Counted from the first letter of the stretch, positions 16,178-26,196 are shown. The stretch: DNA of 57,844 bases from Bacteroidia bacterium (GCA_002749065.1 PDTX01000013.1:1-57844); one strand, 5' to 3'. Program-made: numbers and translations. Notes: generated by a model from the letters alone, not told the origin.

Positions 16178-18847
16178 CTACGGCTGCCCCATGCGCCGAA
16201 TGGCCCGCCCCAGCTCGAAGGCCCACAGCACCAGGCTGGTGGAGCCCACGATGGCCAGCTGCTGGGCGAGGGTCAGCGGCACCGCGTCGAAGAGCACCCC
16301 GCCGAAGCCCATCAGCACCCACTGCCCCAGGGCGATGAAGAGGACCACCCGCAGGAACTGCCGGCTGCCGGCCAGGTTGTGGAAGGCCGAGAAGCTCGTG
16401 CCGAAGGCCTTGGCGTTGAAGATGTTCCACACCTGGAGGAAGACGAAGAAGGAGAAGAACATGGAGAGCTCGACCTCGGTGGGGTAGATGTGCATCCGGT
16501 CGAAGCCGAAGAGCATCCCGAGCATCACCACCACGAAGACCGAGCCCAGGCCGATGATCTGCCGCTTCATGGCCGGGGTGATGATGAAGTCCTCCGGCCG
16601 CCGGGGCTTGAGCTTCATCAGCGACGTTTCCCGTGGGAGGGAGGCCAGGGCCAGCGCCGCCAGGGTGTCCATCACCAGGTTCACCCACAGCATCTGCGTG
16701 ACGGTCAGGGGGCTGGTGTTCCCGTCGAAGAAGACCCCCAGCAGCACGATCATGCAGGCCGCGAAGTTGATGGTCAGCTGGAAGAGGATGAAGCGCTGGA
16801 TGTTGAGGTAGAGCGAGCGCCCCCACAGCACCGCCTTGCCGATGGAGACGAAGGAGTTGTCCAGTATCGTGATGTCGCTGGCCTCCTTGGCCACCGAGGT
16901 GCCATCGCCCATCGACAGGCCCACGTTGGCCGCCCGTAGCGCCGGGGCATCGTTGGTGCCGTCGCCCGTCACCGCGACCACCTCGCCCTGCTGCTGCAGC
17001 AAGCGCGTCAGGCGGCTCTTGTCCAGCGGGCGCGCCCGGTACATCAGGCGCAACTCCTTGAGGCGGGGCAGCAGCTCCTCGTCCGACATCGCCTCGAACT
17101 CCGGCCCGGAAATCGCCGACCGCTCAGTGCAGCCCTCGTCCCACAGGCCTATCTGCCGGGCTATCTCCTTGGCCGTGAGCACCGTGTCGCCCGTCACAAT
17201 CTTCACGGAGATACCCGCGCTCTGGCACTCCGCGATGGCCGCCGGGACATCCGGCCGCACCGGGTCGCTTATCGCCACAATCGACAGTAGGATGAGCCGC
17301 TCGCTGGCCACCCGCTGCTCGGCGAAGACCACCTCGCCCCCAGCCGGGGTGTAGGCCGCCAGGGCGAGCGTGCGCATGCCCTTCCGCTGGAAGTCGTAGA
17401 GCCGCTCGCGGAGCGTGGGCAGCAGCCCCTCCAGCTCCCGGACCTCGCCCTCCCCGTCCATCCAGTGCGTGGCCTTGCCCATCACGATCTCCGGCGCGCC
17501 CTTCACCAGCAGCACCGGCGCCTCCCCGCCCGGCTCCTGCACCAGCGTCGCCATATACTTACGCTGCGTCGAGAAGGTCAGCTGCTCCACCACCTCCCCC
17601 TCAGCCCGCTTGCCCAGGTAGTCCACCCCCTGCTCCCTGGCCCAGAGCAGCAGCGCCCCCTCCGTCGGGTTGCCCAGCACCGACAGCTTGCCCTCCTTCT
17701 GCTCCAGGTGCGCCGTCGAGTTCTGGCAGACGCACTCCACGATGCGCCGGTGGACCAGCGTGCCCGCCACCGGGGGCTGACCATCGCAGAGCAGCAGCTC
17801 ATGCACCCGCATCTGGTTCTGGGTCAGCGTGCCGGTCTTGTCGGTGCAGATGACCGTCGTGGCCCCCATCGTCTCGCAGGCGTGCATGCGGCGCACCAGG
17901 TTGTTGGTCTTCATCATCGAGCGCATGCTGTAGGCCAGGCTCAGCGAGACGCTCATCGGCAGACCCTCCGGCACGGCCACCACCAGGAGCGTCACCGCCA
18001 GCATGACGGTGTTGAGCATGAAGTTGCCGAAGGCGAACCAGTCCGTGACCGCGCCGTAGGTGTAGAAGTAGTACGAGAGGCGCAGCACGATTAGCAGGCC
18101 CGAGAGTACGTAGCCCGCCTTGCTGATGAGCTTGGCCAGCCGCTCGAGCTGCGCGTCCAGCGGGGTCTGCACATCGTTCTCTATCTGTATCCCCTTGAAG
18201 ACCTTGCCCGTCTCGGTGGCATCGCCCACGGCGCTCACCCGCATCGCACCGTGCCCCTCCAGCACCGTCGTCGCCCGGTAGACGCAGTGCGCCGGGTAGG
18301 CCTGCTCCTCCTCCCCCGCCTCCCCCTGCGACTCGAGCCGCTTGTCGGCCACCGGCTCGCCCGTCAGGCTGCTCTCGTCGACCTGGAGGGATATCGCCTC
18401 CACCAGCACCCCGTCGGCCGGGATCTCCTCCCCGGTGTTCAGGTACACGATGTCGCCCACCACGATGTCGGCCTTCGGCACCGACGCTACCGCCCCGTCG
18501 CGGAGCACCTGGTAGGCCGTCTGCTCGTTCACCTGGTTGAGCAGGCCGAACTCCCGGTCGGCCTGCTGCTCGAAGTAGAAGGAGAGGCCCGTGGCCAGCA
18601 GCACCGCGAAGAGGATGCCCAGCGGCTCGAGGAAGAGCGACAGCTCGCCCCCCTCCGTGGGCGAGGTGTAGAAGGTGTAGAAGGCGATGCCCACCGACAG
18701 CACCCACGCCACCAGCAGGATGATGATCAGCGGGTCGCGGAACTTCGCGAGGTAGAGCAGCCAGGGCGAGGTGCGCGGGGGTTCGCTAAGGGTATTCGCC
18801 CCGAACTGCGCCCGGCTCCGCTCCGCCTGCGCGGATGTTAGCCCCAT
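16178..18847 (-). CDS. Calcium-type (P2) cation-transporting P-type ATPase
   Basis: An 889-aa P-type ATPase resembling PMCA/SERCA calcium pumps. Visible: actuator motif SLTGEPV, the PEGLPMSVSLSLA transmembrane-4 motif, the phosphorylation site DKTGTLT (Asp near residue 336), KGAPEIVM in the nucleotide domain, the hinge TGDGTNDAPALRAANVG and a C-terminal helical block (MLWVNLVMDTLAALALAS). It exports Ca2+ or a related divalent ion at the cost of ATP in the inner membrane. AGAGGA is well placed for the ATG at 18847; an in-frame ATG 18 nt upstream is the alternative. Transcribed alone from a very good promoter. Confidence 0.93.
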   Translation of the reverse strand: MGLTSAQAERSRAQFGANTLSEPPRTSPWLLYLAKFRDPLIIILLVAWVLSVGIAFYTFYTSPTEGGELSLFLEPLGILFAVLLATGLSFYFEQQADREFGLLNQVNEQTAYQVLRDGAVASVPKADIVVGDIVYLNTGEEIPADGVLVEAISLQVDESSLTGEPVADKRLESQGEAGEEEQAYPAHCVYRATTVLEGHGAMRVSAVGDATETGKVFKGIQIENDVQTPLDAQLERLAKLISKAGYVLSGLLIVLRLSYYFYTYGAVTDWFAFGNFMLNTVMLAVTLLVVAVPEGLPMSVSLSLAYSMRSMMKTNNLVRRMHACETMGATTVICTDKTGTLTQNQMRVHELLLCDGQPPVAGTLVHRRIVECVCQNSTAHLEQKEGKLSVLGNPTEGALLLWAREQGVDYLGKRAEGEVVEQLTFSTQRKYMATLVQEPGGEAPVLLVKGAPEIVMGKATHWMDGEGEVRELEGLLPTLRERLYDFQRKGMRTLALAAYTPAGGEVVFAEQRVASERLILLSIVAISDPVRPDVPAAIAECQSAGISVKIVTGDTVLTAKEIARQIGLWDEGCTERSAISGPEFEAMSDEELLPRLKELRLMYRARPLDKSRLTRLLQQQGEVVAVTGDGTNDAPALRAANVGLSMGDGTSVAKEASDITILDNSFVSIGKAVLWGRSLYLNIQRFILFQLTINFAACMIVLLGVFFDGNTSPLTVTQMLWVNLVMDTLAALALASLPRETSLMKLKPRRPEDFIITPAMKRQIIGLGSVFVVVMLGMLFGFDRMHIYPTEVELSMFFSFFVFLQVWNIFNAKAFGTSFSAFHNLAGSRQFLRVVLFIALGQWVLMGFGGVLFDAVPLTLAQQLAIVGSTSLVLWAFELGRAIRRMGQP

Positions 18848-18891
18848 GGTGAGATCCTCTTGCATACGATTAATTGCTCTTGGAATTTTTG

Positions 18892-18922
18892 CAAAGGTAG
18901 TAAAAATATCCTATAGCCCAAA
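18892..18922 (-). promoter_or_regulatory. Promoter of the P-type ATPase gene (TTTG-N19-TACCTTTG)
   Basis: Minus-strand TTTG at 18919-18922, a 19-nt spacer and TACCTTTG at 18892-18899. This is a textbook Bacteroidota sigma-70-type promoter and one of the best in the window. Confidence 0.75.
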
Positions 18923-19127
18923 GCCATAGGTCGCCCGGCTCGCCACTTTACTGGCTGAAAACCAGGCCGAGGGGAAGCCCCCGCTGCGCTAGGCCTCGCC
19001 CCACGGCGCGGAAGCGGGAGCACCTAGCGCCCCGCGAAAGTAGGCAAAAGGCCGTAATAAGGGCACGCGCCAGCACGAGCTTTTGGCCCCCAGCCCGCAG
19101 AACACGCAAAAAACGGACAAAACGGAC
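18923..19127. other. Gap between the ATPase promoter and the surface-protein terminator
   Basis: No gene is seen. The stretch ends with a short direct repeat (CGGACAAAA twice) next to the A run of the terminator. Confidence 0.5.
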
Positions 19128-19163
19128 AAAAAAAGGGGCGTGGCAATCAGATTGCCACGCCCC
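19128..19163 (-). terminator. Intrinsic terminator of the 2199-aa surface-protein gene
   Basis: Perfect 14-bp stem (GGGGCGTGGCAATC and its complement) followed by seven T on the minus strand. It shares its first 10 stem bases with the terminator of the 938-aa paralog. Confidence 0.9.
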
Positions 19164-19211
19164 CCTACTATCCGTAGGCTAGGTGGGATGGGCTAGCCAC
19201 CCCGCGCTACC

Positions 19212-22200
19212 CTAGCGCTTCACGAACTTCACCGTCTGGCCCTGTACCTGCAGCAGGTACACACCAGCGTCGAGGCTACGTACGTCCACCGTCGCACCGG
19301 GGGCTACGCTCTGCGTCAGCACCTGCTGGCCAAGGAGGCTGTAGATGCGTACCGTAGCGTACTCGGTCATGCCGTCCACCGTCAGGAAGTCGGTTGCCGG
19401 AGCGGGAAGAACACGCAGCTTCAGCGCGCCAGCCACCTCTACCGGGGTGCTGTCCTCGGGCTTCGGCTCGGGCTTCGGCTCATCCTCGGGCTTCTTCTCC
19501 TCGGGCTTCGGCGCAGGCTGCGGAGCAGCGGCTACATCCTTGAACTTCACCTCGATCTTGATCGGATCGCCGGTTACCGTGTAAGTATCGCCACTCTCCA
19601 GCTTCAGGCCCTCAACCTTAACCTCGCCGTCCAGCTCCTTGCCAGCATCGGGCTCTACCTTCAGAACGAGCTTTTCGCCCTTCTTCACCTTTTCGCCCTT
19701 CTGCAGCGGCTTAGTCTCGCCTTCCTTCGTCAGCGTTACCTTACCGCCATCAGGCTGAGCAATCTCGGGGATTTCAACCTCATCAGCCGGCGCAGAGCCA
19801 CCAGGAGTCGTGCTCTTGTCCTTGAACTTCACCTCGATCTTGATCGGGTCGCCGGTTATCTTGTAGGTGCCATTGGGCTGCTCTACCAGACCCTCAATCG
19901 TGGAATTGGCCTTATCGAACTCCTTCTTATCCGGTTCGTTGGCCGTGATTTCAAGGGTCAGCTCATCGTCCTCGGTTACCTTATCACCCTCGTTCAGCAC
20001 AGTAGTGCCTTTCTTCAGCGCTACTGTACCCTCTGCAGGCTGGGTAATTGCGGGGATCGTCGCCTCCTTCTTGGCAGGCTTGTCCTCGAAGGTGATCACG
20101 ATCTTCACATTCATATCACCCTTCACCGTGAACTCCTTCGCCGGATCAGAAGTATAGGCAACACCATCGGCCGCCGGCACAATAGCCCGCTTACCATCAG
20201 GTACTTCGTACTCCAGAGTGATGACATCACCCATCTTCACCATCGTGCTAGCATCAAGGGCGCGCTCAGCACTACCATCGGCAGGCTTCACCATACCCTT
20301 ACCGGGCTTACCATCCACGGTAACAGTCACAGTGAACTCCTGCGGCGTAGGCGCAACAGTCTTGTCCTTGAACTTCACCTCGATCGTGATCGGTTGGCCG
20401 GTTACCTTGTAGCTACCATCGGTCTGCTTCTCAAGACCCTCGATTACAGAAGCAGCCTCATCGAACTCCTTCTTATCCGGATCGTTGGCCGTGATTTCCA
20501 GGGTGAGGATTTCGCCCTCGAGCACATCATCGTCCTTCTTCAGCACGGTACCATCCGCCTTCTTCTTCAGCGTTACCGTACCCTCTGCAGAAACGATCTC
20601 GGGGATCTTCACCTTCTTAGCATCCTTGAACTTCGCCTCGACCTTGATCGGATCACCGGTTACCGTGTAGGTACCATCGACCTCCTTAGTCAGCCCCTCA
20701 ACCTTAACCTCGCCATCAAGCACCTTACCAGCATCGGGCTTGGCCTCAATAGTGAGCTTCTCACCCACGTTCACCTTGTCACCCTTCTTCAGCTCGGTAC
20801 CATCCGCCTTCTTCAGCGTTATCGTACCACCATCGGGCTTATTAATCTCGGGGATTTCAACCGGAGCACCGGCCTGACCCCACTGGGCTACCAGCACCAG
20901 CGATGCAGTCAAAGGCTTGCCGAAACCATCGAACTTCTCCGTCTCGCCCTTCTTAGCCCAGAACTTGAAGGTCTCACCCGTTGACTTGGGCTCAGGTTTC
21001 TCCTGCGGCTCCTCGAAGTTCACACCCTCCTCAACCTTCATGGAAGGCAGCTTACCGAATGGCTCCTCAGTCGGGTCAACAGACACCAGGAACTCCACCT
21101 TGAAGCCCCATACCGCGTTGAGCGTGATGTCCTCCTCGATTGGAGTCTTCTCGAGGTCGAAGAGTGCCTTAGGATCGGGGCCAGAAGCGGGCTCCAAGCG
21201 CCAGCCTACGAGAACGTAGCCAGACTTTTGGGCAGGAGGGATCTGAGCCTTATCAACCTTTTCACCCTTATTTACTAGCACATCCACTTTATCACTGGGC
21301 TTAGCCGCATCGCGAACAAAAGATACAGTACGTGTATCACCTCTCTCATGATGCGCTGTAAGCACGAGGTCACCCGTTATCTTCGTATTTAGGTCGAAAG
21401 GCGTATTTCCTTCCATCCATCCCTTGAAGATATGACCTGGCTTCTTGGGCTCCTTCACGAGATCCTTCTTCAGTGCTGTACCAGCTTCAACAAGTAGCTT
21501 CTGGTGCTCCTTTCCATCAACCTGGAAGATAACTTCAAAGCCCCATACTGCCTTAAGCGTAAGGTCCTTCTTTATCTTCTCCTCAGCGAGTTTGAACAGG
21601 TCAGTAGCACCATCCAGACGCCAGCCCATAAGCTTGTAGCCAGCCCGTGTGGGGAGTGTTTTCAGCTCCCTCACCTCGGTATCGTCGTTCACCTCTACCT
21701 GCAACGTCTTCTGCGAGGGAGCAAACTGCCCCTCATTGGCATCAAAGGTCACCTTATGCGTGTCTACGCGTACCATTTCTGCCACAAGGGTAATATGCCC
21801 ATTTACCTTCTCCTTCTTGAAATCGTATGGCTTATCAGCAAGTTTCCATGCCCGAACCTTCTTGCCAATCACACCTGGATCTATCGGCTTCACAGACTGA
21901 CCTTTCGCCACGGGCACTTCCTTCTTCTGCGGAGCACTGAGAAGATCCTTCCACTCGAAGGTCACGGTGTAACCCCATATCGCATAGAGCGTGAGCGGAC
22001 CAAACAACTTCTCCCCCTTATCAGGGGCAGGTGTTGTTTGGAACTTGAAAGGCTCAAGAGCATTCTCTTTCTTGCTCCAATCCACGAAAGTGTAATCGGT
22101 ACTGGTAGGCTCGAGGGCTTTGGCTGGCCTCCCCAGCGTCTCACCATGCTTCACCTGCTTTTGCCCCGGCCCTCCAGTCCCATCGGTCGGGACAAAGGTC

Positions 22201-25200
22201 ACAGTATACTCCTTGAGGTCAAACTTCGCCTCAATCGTAAGGTTCTTATCCACTGGGAGATAGAGATATTTCGAACCGCTGAGCTGCCACTCTTTAAAAT
22301 CATGGCCCTCCTTTTCGGGCTTCGTCTTCGGTTCAGTTGCCTTCTTACCAGCTTCTACAGTCTGCGAATCGAACTCCAGCGCACTTTCGCCCGCTTTATC
22401 AGCTGGTAGCACGAACTTCACATTGTAGCCCCATACTGCTACAAGCTTGATATCTGCCTCTACAGTCTCCTTCTTGAACTCAAAGAACCCTTTAGAAGCA
22501 CCTTCCTTACGCCACCCCATGAAGACCTTACCCGCCAGTGTGGGCTTCTCCGGTTCATCAACCTTGCTACCGAATTCCTTCGTCTGCTCAGGAGCTTCAC
22601 CTTCTCCGCCCTTCTTATCAAACGTTACTTTGAAAGACTTTATCTTCCATGCAGCCTCAATCGTGATATCCTTATCCACAGGCTTATTGAAGTCATAATC
22701 CTCTTCACCGAGTTTCCAGCCTAGGAAATCATGGCCAGGTTTTTGGGGGGGGGGGAGCTTGTCCACCTTCTTACCTGTCTTCACGTTTACAATGATATTC
22801 TTCTTACCATCCTTGAGGTCAAAGGTTACCTTATGCCCCCATACTGCAACGAGCTTGAGCTCTTTCTTAAGTGAAGCAAAGAAATTGTAGGGCTGATTGG
22901 TCCCCTGCTCCTTCCAATGCACAAAGGTAGAAGTACCATTAGTGGGGGCTTCCGGCTTGGCTACACGAGTACCTTCCATCACCAGCTTCGAAACCCCAAT
23001 GGGGGTTGTCCCATTGAGGAAGGTCACATAATAGCCAAACTTCGCCGTCAGCGTGAGGTCCTCCTCCACAGACGCATCGAAGTCATACTCCTTTTCCCCC
23101 TTATACCACTTCATGAATGCCCGGCCACCTTTACCTTGAGGAGCTGCTGGGAGCTCCACTTTTTGACCAAACTTCTTCTTCTGCCTTGTGGGAAGGCTAC
23201 CAACATAGGAACCAGGCTTCGCCGTAAATTTCACATCAAAGCTATTAGCCTCAAATTCTGCCTCAAGCTTGATGGCTTGGGTAACCTTCGTATTGAAGTT
23301 GTAGAGATTACCATTATGCTTCCACTTACTGAGCTTATACCCCTTCTTCTCTGGTTTCGGGTCAAGCTCCTTCACAGGTGTATTGGGCTCCACTACCTTT
23401 TTGAATTCTTCCCCATCCTTCACCTTGAAGGTCACTTCATAGCCATAGACCGGCTTGAGGGTAATATTCCTCAATACCTGTGCGCTAAAGTCATACTTCT
23501 TACCATTGAGTTGCCACTCACGGAATACCTGACCAGGCAGTTGGGTACTGGGGGTGCTTTCGGGCTCACTTACGACATCCACTACCTTCTTCTCATCGAA
23601 CACTGTCGTATTGTCCTCCTTAGTGAAAGTTACTTTTGAGCCCAACAGGCCCACCAGCACGAGATCCTCTTGCACCTTTGTAGCGAATTCGTACTTCTCA
23701 TCGGCAAGAGTCCTCCATTCCATGAAGATGCGCTCATCCACCTGAGGTGCAGGCTGCGGTTCATCTACTGCTATATTCGACTCTACTGGTATCGTCTTGA
23801 ACATATCACCATTCGACAGCATAAAGGATACAGTATGGCCCCAAACCGCCTCAAGAGTGAGAGGCTCGGTTACTTTTTCCTCGTTGAAGTTGAACAACTT
23901 GCCTGTAGTACCCTTCTTACGCCAGCCCACAAAGGTGAACTCCTTCTTCTTGAGTTTAGCGTTCGGTTTGGTCACCTTACCATCCTTGTTCACCGTCTGG
24001 TCTTCTAGGTCAGAAGCCCCTTCCGTTGCGCCATTAGGCTCGAAGCGCACAATGTAGGTTTTGACCTTAACTGGCACAGCCTTGAGCTTAAGATCCGTCA
24101 TCACCTGCTTGCTGAAGGAGTACCTCGTATTATTGCTAACATGGTGCCATTCTTCGACATTTTGGCCTGACTTACCAAGAATGGTCGGCTCCGGCTTTTC
24201 CGCCTTCATACCCTTCTCCACCTTCTGCTTCCGCAAGGAGGTTTGCCCATCCTCAGTGAAGAATTCTACGGTATAGCCCCAAACTGCCTGGAGTTCAATG
24301 GCCTCGGTCACCTTCTCCTTGTCGAAGTCGAACAGCTTGCCATCGGTGACACCCTTCTTACGCCAGCCCACGAAGGTGGTGACACCAGCGGGAGGAATAG
24401 CAGGATCAGCAGGCTTGGTTACTTTTCCCTCAAATTCCACATCCTTTGGTCGGGGATTCGGTTGCCCACCCTTTGTATCGTACGTCACTTTGTACGTCAC
24501 TTTTTTCCATACCGCCTTGAGCGTGATGTCTTTGTTTACCAGAGTGGTACCAAAGATGAATGTTGCAACACCATCCTTCCACTCCTTGAGCGTATGCTTA
24601 TCCTTGGTGGGGGCAGGATCCAGTTCCGCTATCATCTCACCTTCCTTAATCATCTTGGGCTTTACCTTTGGCTCCCCGCCATCGGTATCGAAAGTCACAA
24701 TGCTGTACTTCTTAAGCTTATCTGCTGGCAGCAGCAACTTCTTCCAGCCATCTGCAGCTGCATACTTTGCATGCTCCGCTGCGGGTACATAGAAAACGGC
24801 GGGGCTTCCTGTAGCTATGGGCATAATGCAACGAGGAGGTTCTTTAGCCTGTACGAACACCTCCTTCAGCGAAGTACAGCCAGCGAAGGCATCCTTTTCA
24901 ATGCTAACCACATTTTTCGGAATTTTCAAGCCCTTCAGGCTCTCATTACCTCGGAAAGCCCCGCTCCATATCTTAGCCACAGTAGCCGGAACGTCATACG
25001 TCTCCTTATCGAAACCTTCAGGGAAGCGTATCAGCTCTCCTTTCCCCTTGTTAAACAGTACACCTTCCTTAGCCTCGAAAGTCACATTAGCTGCTTCCAC
25101 CGTCAACCCTGTCAGCTTGGTACAACCATCAAAAGCACCAAGGCCTATACTAGTAACTGCAGCCGGGATCTCTAGGCTCTCCAAAGCCTTGCAATTCATG

Positions 25201-25811
25201 AAGGTTTTCTTGCCTAGGGTAGTCAACCCAGCAGATAGCGTCAGCTCCTTCAGTTTGCTACAACCAGAGAACGCCTTTTCTCCAATACTAGTAACAGCTG
25301 CCGGGATCTTCAAACTCTCCAAGGCCGTACAATTCTCAAACACTCCCTTTTCCAATGTAGTCAACGCAACAGGAAGAGAGATCTCAGTCAGCTTGCTGCA
25401 ACTAGAAAACGCCTCTTCCCCAATACTTGTCAAAGGAGCAGCATCAGGAATAACCACATTCTCTAGTGCAATACAACTTTGGAAAGCATTCTTCTCAATG
25501 CTTTCCAAAGAAGCAGGAAGGGTTATTTTTTTCAGGTTTATTTTAACCCGAGATGCCCCCGCACCAATGCTAGTTATTCGGTATTCCTTGCCACTATATG
25601 ACACTGTCTCCGGGATGGTAATATCCTCCGCATCATCATTGCTTTTCGTGATCTTCACCTGACCCGGCGAAGCACCCGGGGCGACTGTCACCTTGTAGCG
25701 GAATTTGCCCACCGACCACTCGTCGCCCACTGCATGCTGAGCCAAGGCTACTCCCCCACCCAGCAAAAGCGCCAACATGACGGTTAAACAATACATCAAT
25801 CTTTTTCTCAT
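19212..25811 (-). CDS. Giant BspA-like surface protein: LRR, 18 InlB-type repeats, C-terminal modules and T9SS sorting domain
   Basis: A 2199-aa exported protein. A signal peptide (MRKRLMYCLTVMLALLLGGG, cleaved near ALA-Q) is followed by BspA-type LRR_5 repeats (about 60-370; ITSIGAGA, SIEKNAFQSC, SIGEEAFSSCSKL). Then come about 18 InlB/Listeria-Bacteroides repeats of 65-85 aa (core VTFDTDGG...GWR...LKAVWG). Next are five modules of about 80 aa built on IPEI..PDGG and TVTGDPIKVEAKFKD, a Pro/Glu/Lys linker and a type-A T9SS sorting domain ending VRIYSLLGQQV...GVYLLQVQ...FVKR. It is expected on the cell surface as an adhesin. GGAGG precedes the ATG. An 11-nt C run sits near codon 1020 in frame. 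The paralog lies upstream, and an intrinsic terminator precedes the start. Confidence 0.9.
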   Translation of the reverse strand: MRKRLMYCLTVMLALLLGGGVALAQHAVGDEWSVGKFRYKVTVAPGASPGQVKITKSNDDAEDITIPETVSYSGKEYRITSIGAGASRVKINLKKITLPASLESIEKNAFQSCIALENVVIPDAAPLTSIGEEAFSSCSKLTEISLPVALTTLEKGVFENCTALESLKIPAAVTSIGEKAFSGCSKLKELTLSAGLTTLGKKTFMNCKALESLEIPAAVTSIGLGAFDGCTKLTGLTVEAANVTFEAKEGVLFNKGKGELIRFPEGFDKETYDVPATVAKIWSGAFRGNESLKGLKIPKNVVSIEKDAFAGCTSLKEVFVQAKEPPRCIMPIATGSPAVFYVPAAEHAKYAAADGWKKLLLPADKLKKYSIVTFDTDGGEPKVKPKMIKEGEMIAELDPAPTKDKHTLKEWKDGVATFIFGTTLVNKDITLKAVWKKVTYKVTYDTKGGQPNPRPKDVEFEGKVTKPADPAIPPAGVTTFVGWRKKGVTDGKLFDFDKEKVTEAIELQAVWGYTVEFFTEDGQTSLRKQKVEKGMKAEKPEPTILGKSGQNVEEWHHVSNNTRYSFSKQVMTDLKLKAVPVKVKTYIVRFEPNGATEGASDLEDQTVNKDGKVTKPNAKLKKKEFTFVGWRKKGTTGKLFNFNEEKVTEPLTLEAVWGHTVSFMLSNGDMFKTIPVESNIAVDEPQPAPQVDERIFMEWRTLADEKYEFATKVQEDLVLVGLLGSKVTFTKEDNTTVFDEKKVVDVVSEPESTPSTQLPGQVFREWQLNGKKYDFSAQVLRNITLKPVYGYEVTFKVKDGEEFKKVVEPNTPVKELDPKPEKKGYKLSKWKHNGNLYNFNTKVTQAIKLEAEFEANSFDVKFTAKPGSYVGSLPTRQKKKFGQKVELPAAPQGKGGRAFMKWYKGEKEYDFDASVEEDLTLTAKFGYYVTFLNGTTPIGVSKLVMEGTRVAKPEAPTNGTSTFVHWKEQGTNQPYNFFASLKKELKLVAVWGHKVTFDLKDGKKNIIVNVKTGKKVDKLPPPQKPGHDFLGWKLGEEDYDFNKPVDKDITIEAAWKIKSFKVTFDKKGGEGEAPEQTKEFGSKVDEPEKPTLAGKVFMGWRKEGASKGFFEFKKETVEADIKLVAVWGYNVKFVLPADKAGESALEFDSQTVEAGKKATEPKTKPEKEGHDFKEWQLSGSKYLYLPVDKNLTIEAKFDLKEYTVTFVPTDGTGGPGQKQVKHGETLGRPAKALEPTSTDYTFVDWSKKENALEPFKFQTTPAPDKGEKLFGPLTLYAIWGYTVTFEWKDLLSAPQKKEVPVAKGQSVKPIDPGVIGKKVRAWKLADKPYDFKKEKVNGHITLVAEMVRVDTHKVTFDANEGQFAPSQKTLQVEVNDDTEVRELKTLPTRAGYKLMGWRLDGATDLFKLAEEKIKKDLTLKAVWGFEVIFQVDGKEHQKLLVEAGTALKKDLVKEPKKPGHIFKGWMEGNTPFDLNTKITGDLVLTAHHERGDTRTVSFVRDAAKPSDKVDVLVNKGEKVDKAQIPPAQKSGYVLVGWRLEPASGPDPKALFDLEKTPIEEDITLNAVWGFKVEFLVSVDPTEEPFGKLPSMKVEEGVNFEEPQEKPEPKSTGETFKFWAKKGETEKFDGFGKPLTASLVLVAQWGQAGAPVEIPEINKPDGGTITLKKADGTELKKGDKVNVGEKLTIEAKPDAGKVLDGEVKVEGLTKEVDGTYTVTGDPIKVEAKFKDAKKVKIPEIVSAEGTVTLKKKADGTVLKKDDDVLEGEILTLEITANDPDKKEFDEAASVIEGLEKQTDGSYKVTGQPITIEVKFKDKTVAPTPQEFTVTVTVDGKPGKGMVKPADGSAERALDASTMVKMGDVITLEYEVPDGKRAIVPAADGVAYTSDPAKEFTVKGDMNVKIVITFEDKPAKKEATIPAITQPAEGTVALKKGTTVLNEGDKVTEDDELTLEITANEPDKKEFDKANSTIEGLVEQPNGTYKITGDPIKIEVKFKDKSTTPGGSAPADEVEIPEIAQPDGGKVTLTKEGETKPLQKGEKVKKGEKLVLKVEPDAGKELDGEVKVEGLKLESGDTYTVTGDPIKIEVKFKDVAAAPQPAPKPEEKKPEDEPKPEPKPEDSTPVEVAGALKLRVLPAPATDFLTVDGMTEYATVRIYSLLGQQVLTQSVAPGATVDVRSLDAGVYLLQVQGQTVKFVKR
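22745..22755. repeat. 11-nt homopolymer inside the giant surface-protein gene
   Basis: Eleven C on the coding strand encode Leu-Pro-Pro-Pro-Gln around codon 1020. With 10 C the frame stops about eight codons later (at TAG) and with 12 C about six codons later (at TGA). Slippage by one base would therefore remove some 1180 residues, including the T9SS signal. The present sequence is the full-length state. Confidence 0.9.
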
Positions 25812-25851
25812 GATACTAGTCCTCCATTTTTAGCATTCGCTATTTGTAGAT

Positions 25852-25891
25852 AAAAAAAGCCCTACCACGCGCGGAGTTGCGCGTAGCAGGG
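25852..25891 (-). terminator. Intrinsic terminator in the leader of the giant surface-protein gene (putative attenuator)
   Basis: Read on the minus strand, a 13-bp stem (CCCTGCTACGCGC with GCGCGTGGTAGGG, two G-U pairs) and a 6-nt loop are followed by CTTTTTTT. It ends only about 40 nt before the start codon and about 26 nt before the GGAGG ribosome-binding site. No TAnnTTTG box lies between. This is the geometry of a leader attenuator. Confidence 0.7.
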
Positions 25892-26196
25892 TGAAACACT
25901 CGACGGTAGAAGGGGCCACGGCCGACGGCACGCAGCGGAACCGACAGCTAGAAAACTTGTCGAATTCCGAAAAATTGAGGGGGGGGGCAATTTTTTGCCG
26001 CCGATATTCATGAATTCCAAATCAAGAATCCCCTCCACAGGACAGCGTACAGTCTCAGGCTCTTTCATAATCACTGGCAAGTTACAACTTTTTCTTCATA
26101 TAGCACAGCTGCGTACGTATCCTTCCGCGAAGTGTTACATCTTCGTGACGAAATGTTGCGCCAGCCTGACGAATGGAGTAGCATCTATCCGTTCTA
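25892..26196 (-). promoter_or_regulatory. Leader and probable promoter region of the giant surface-protein gene
   Basis: The region lies between the upstream gene's terminator and the leader terminator. On the minus strand it holds a weak promoter candidate (TGTG-N19-TAACTTGC near 26070-26100), a 9-nt C run (25979-25987) flanked by an AAATTG/CAATTT inverted repeat, and a stem CGGAA..CGACA/TGTCG..TTCCG (25936-25969). A 72-codon frame (start 26080) crosses it and stops inside the terminator stem; I do not think it is a gene. Confidence 0.45.

Noticed and set aside
25862..26080. 72-codon minus-strand frame in the leader of the giant surface protein
   Set aside because: It crosses a poly-C run and two hairpins and stops inside a terminator stem; its product looks like a translated leader, not a protein.
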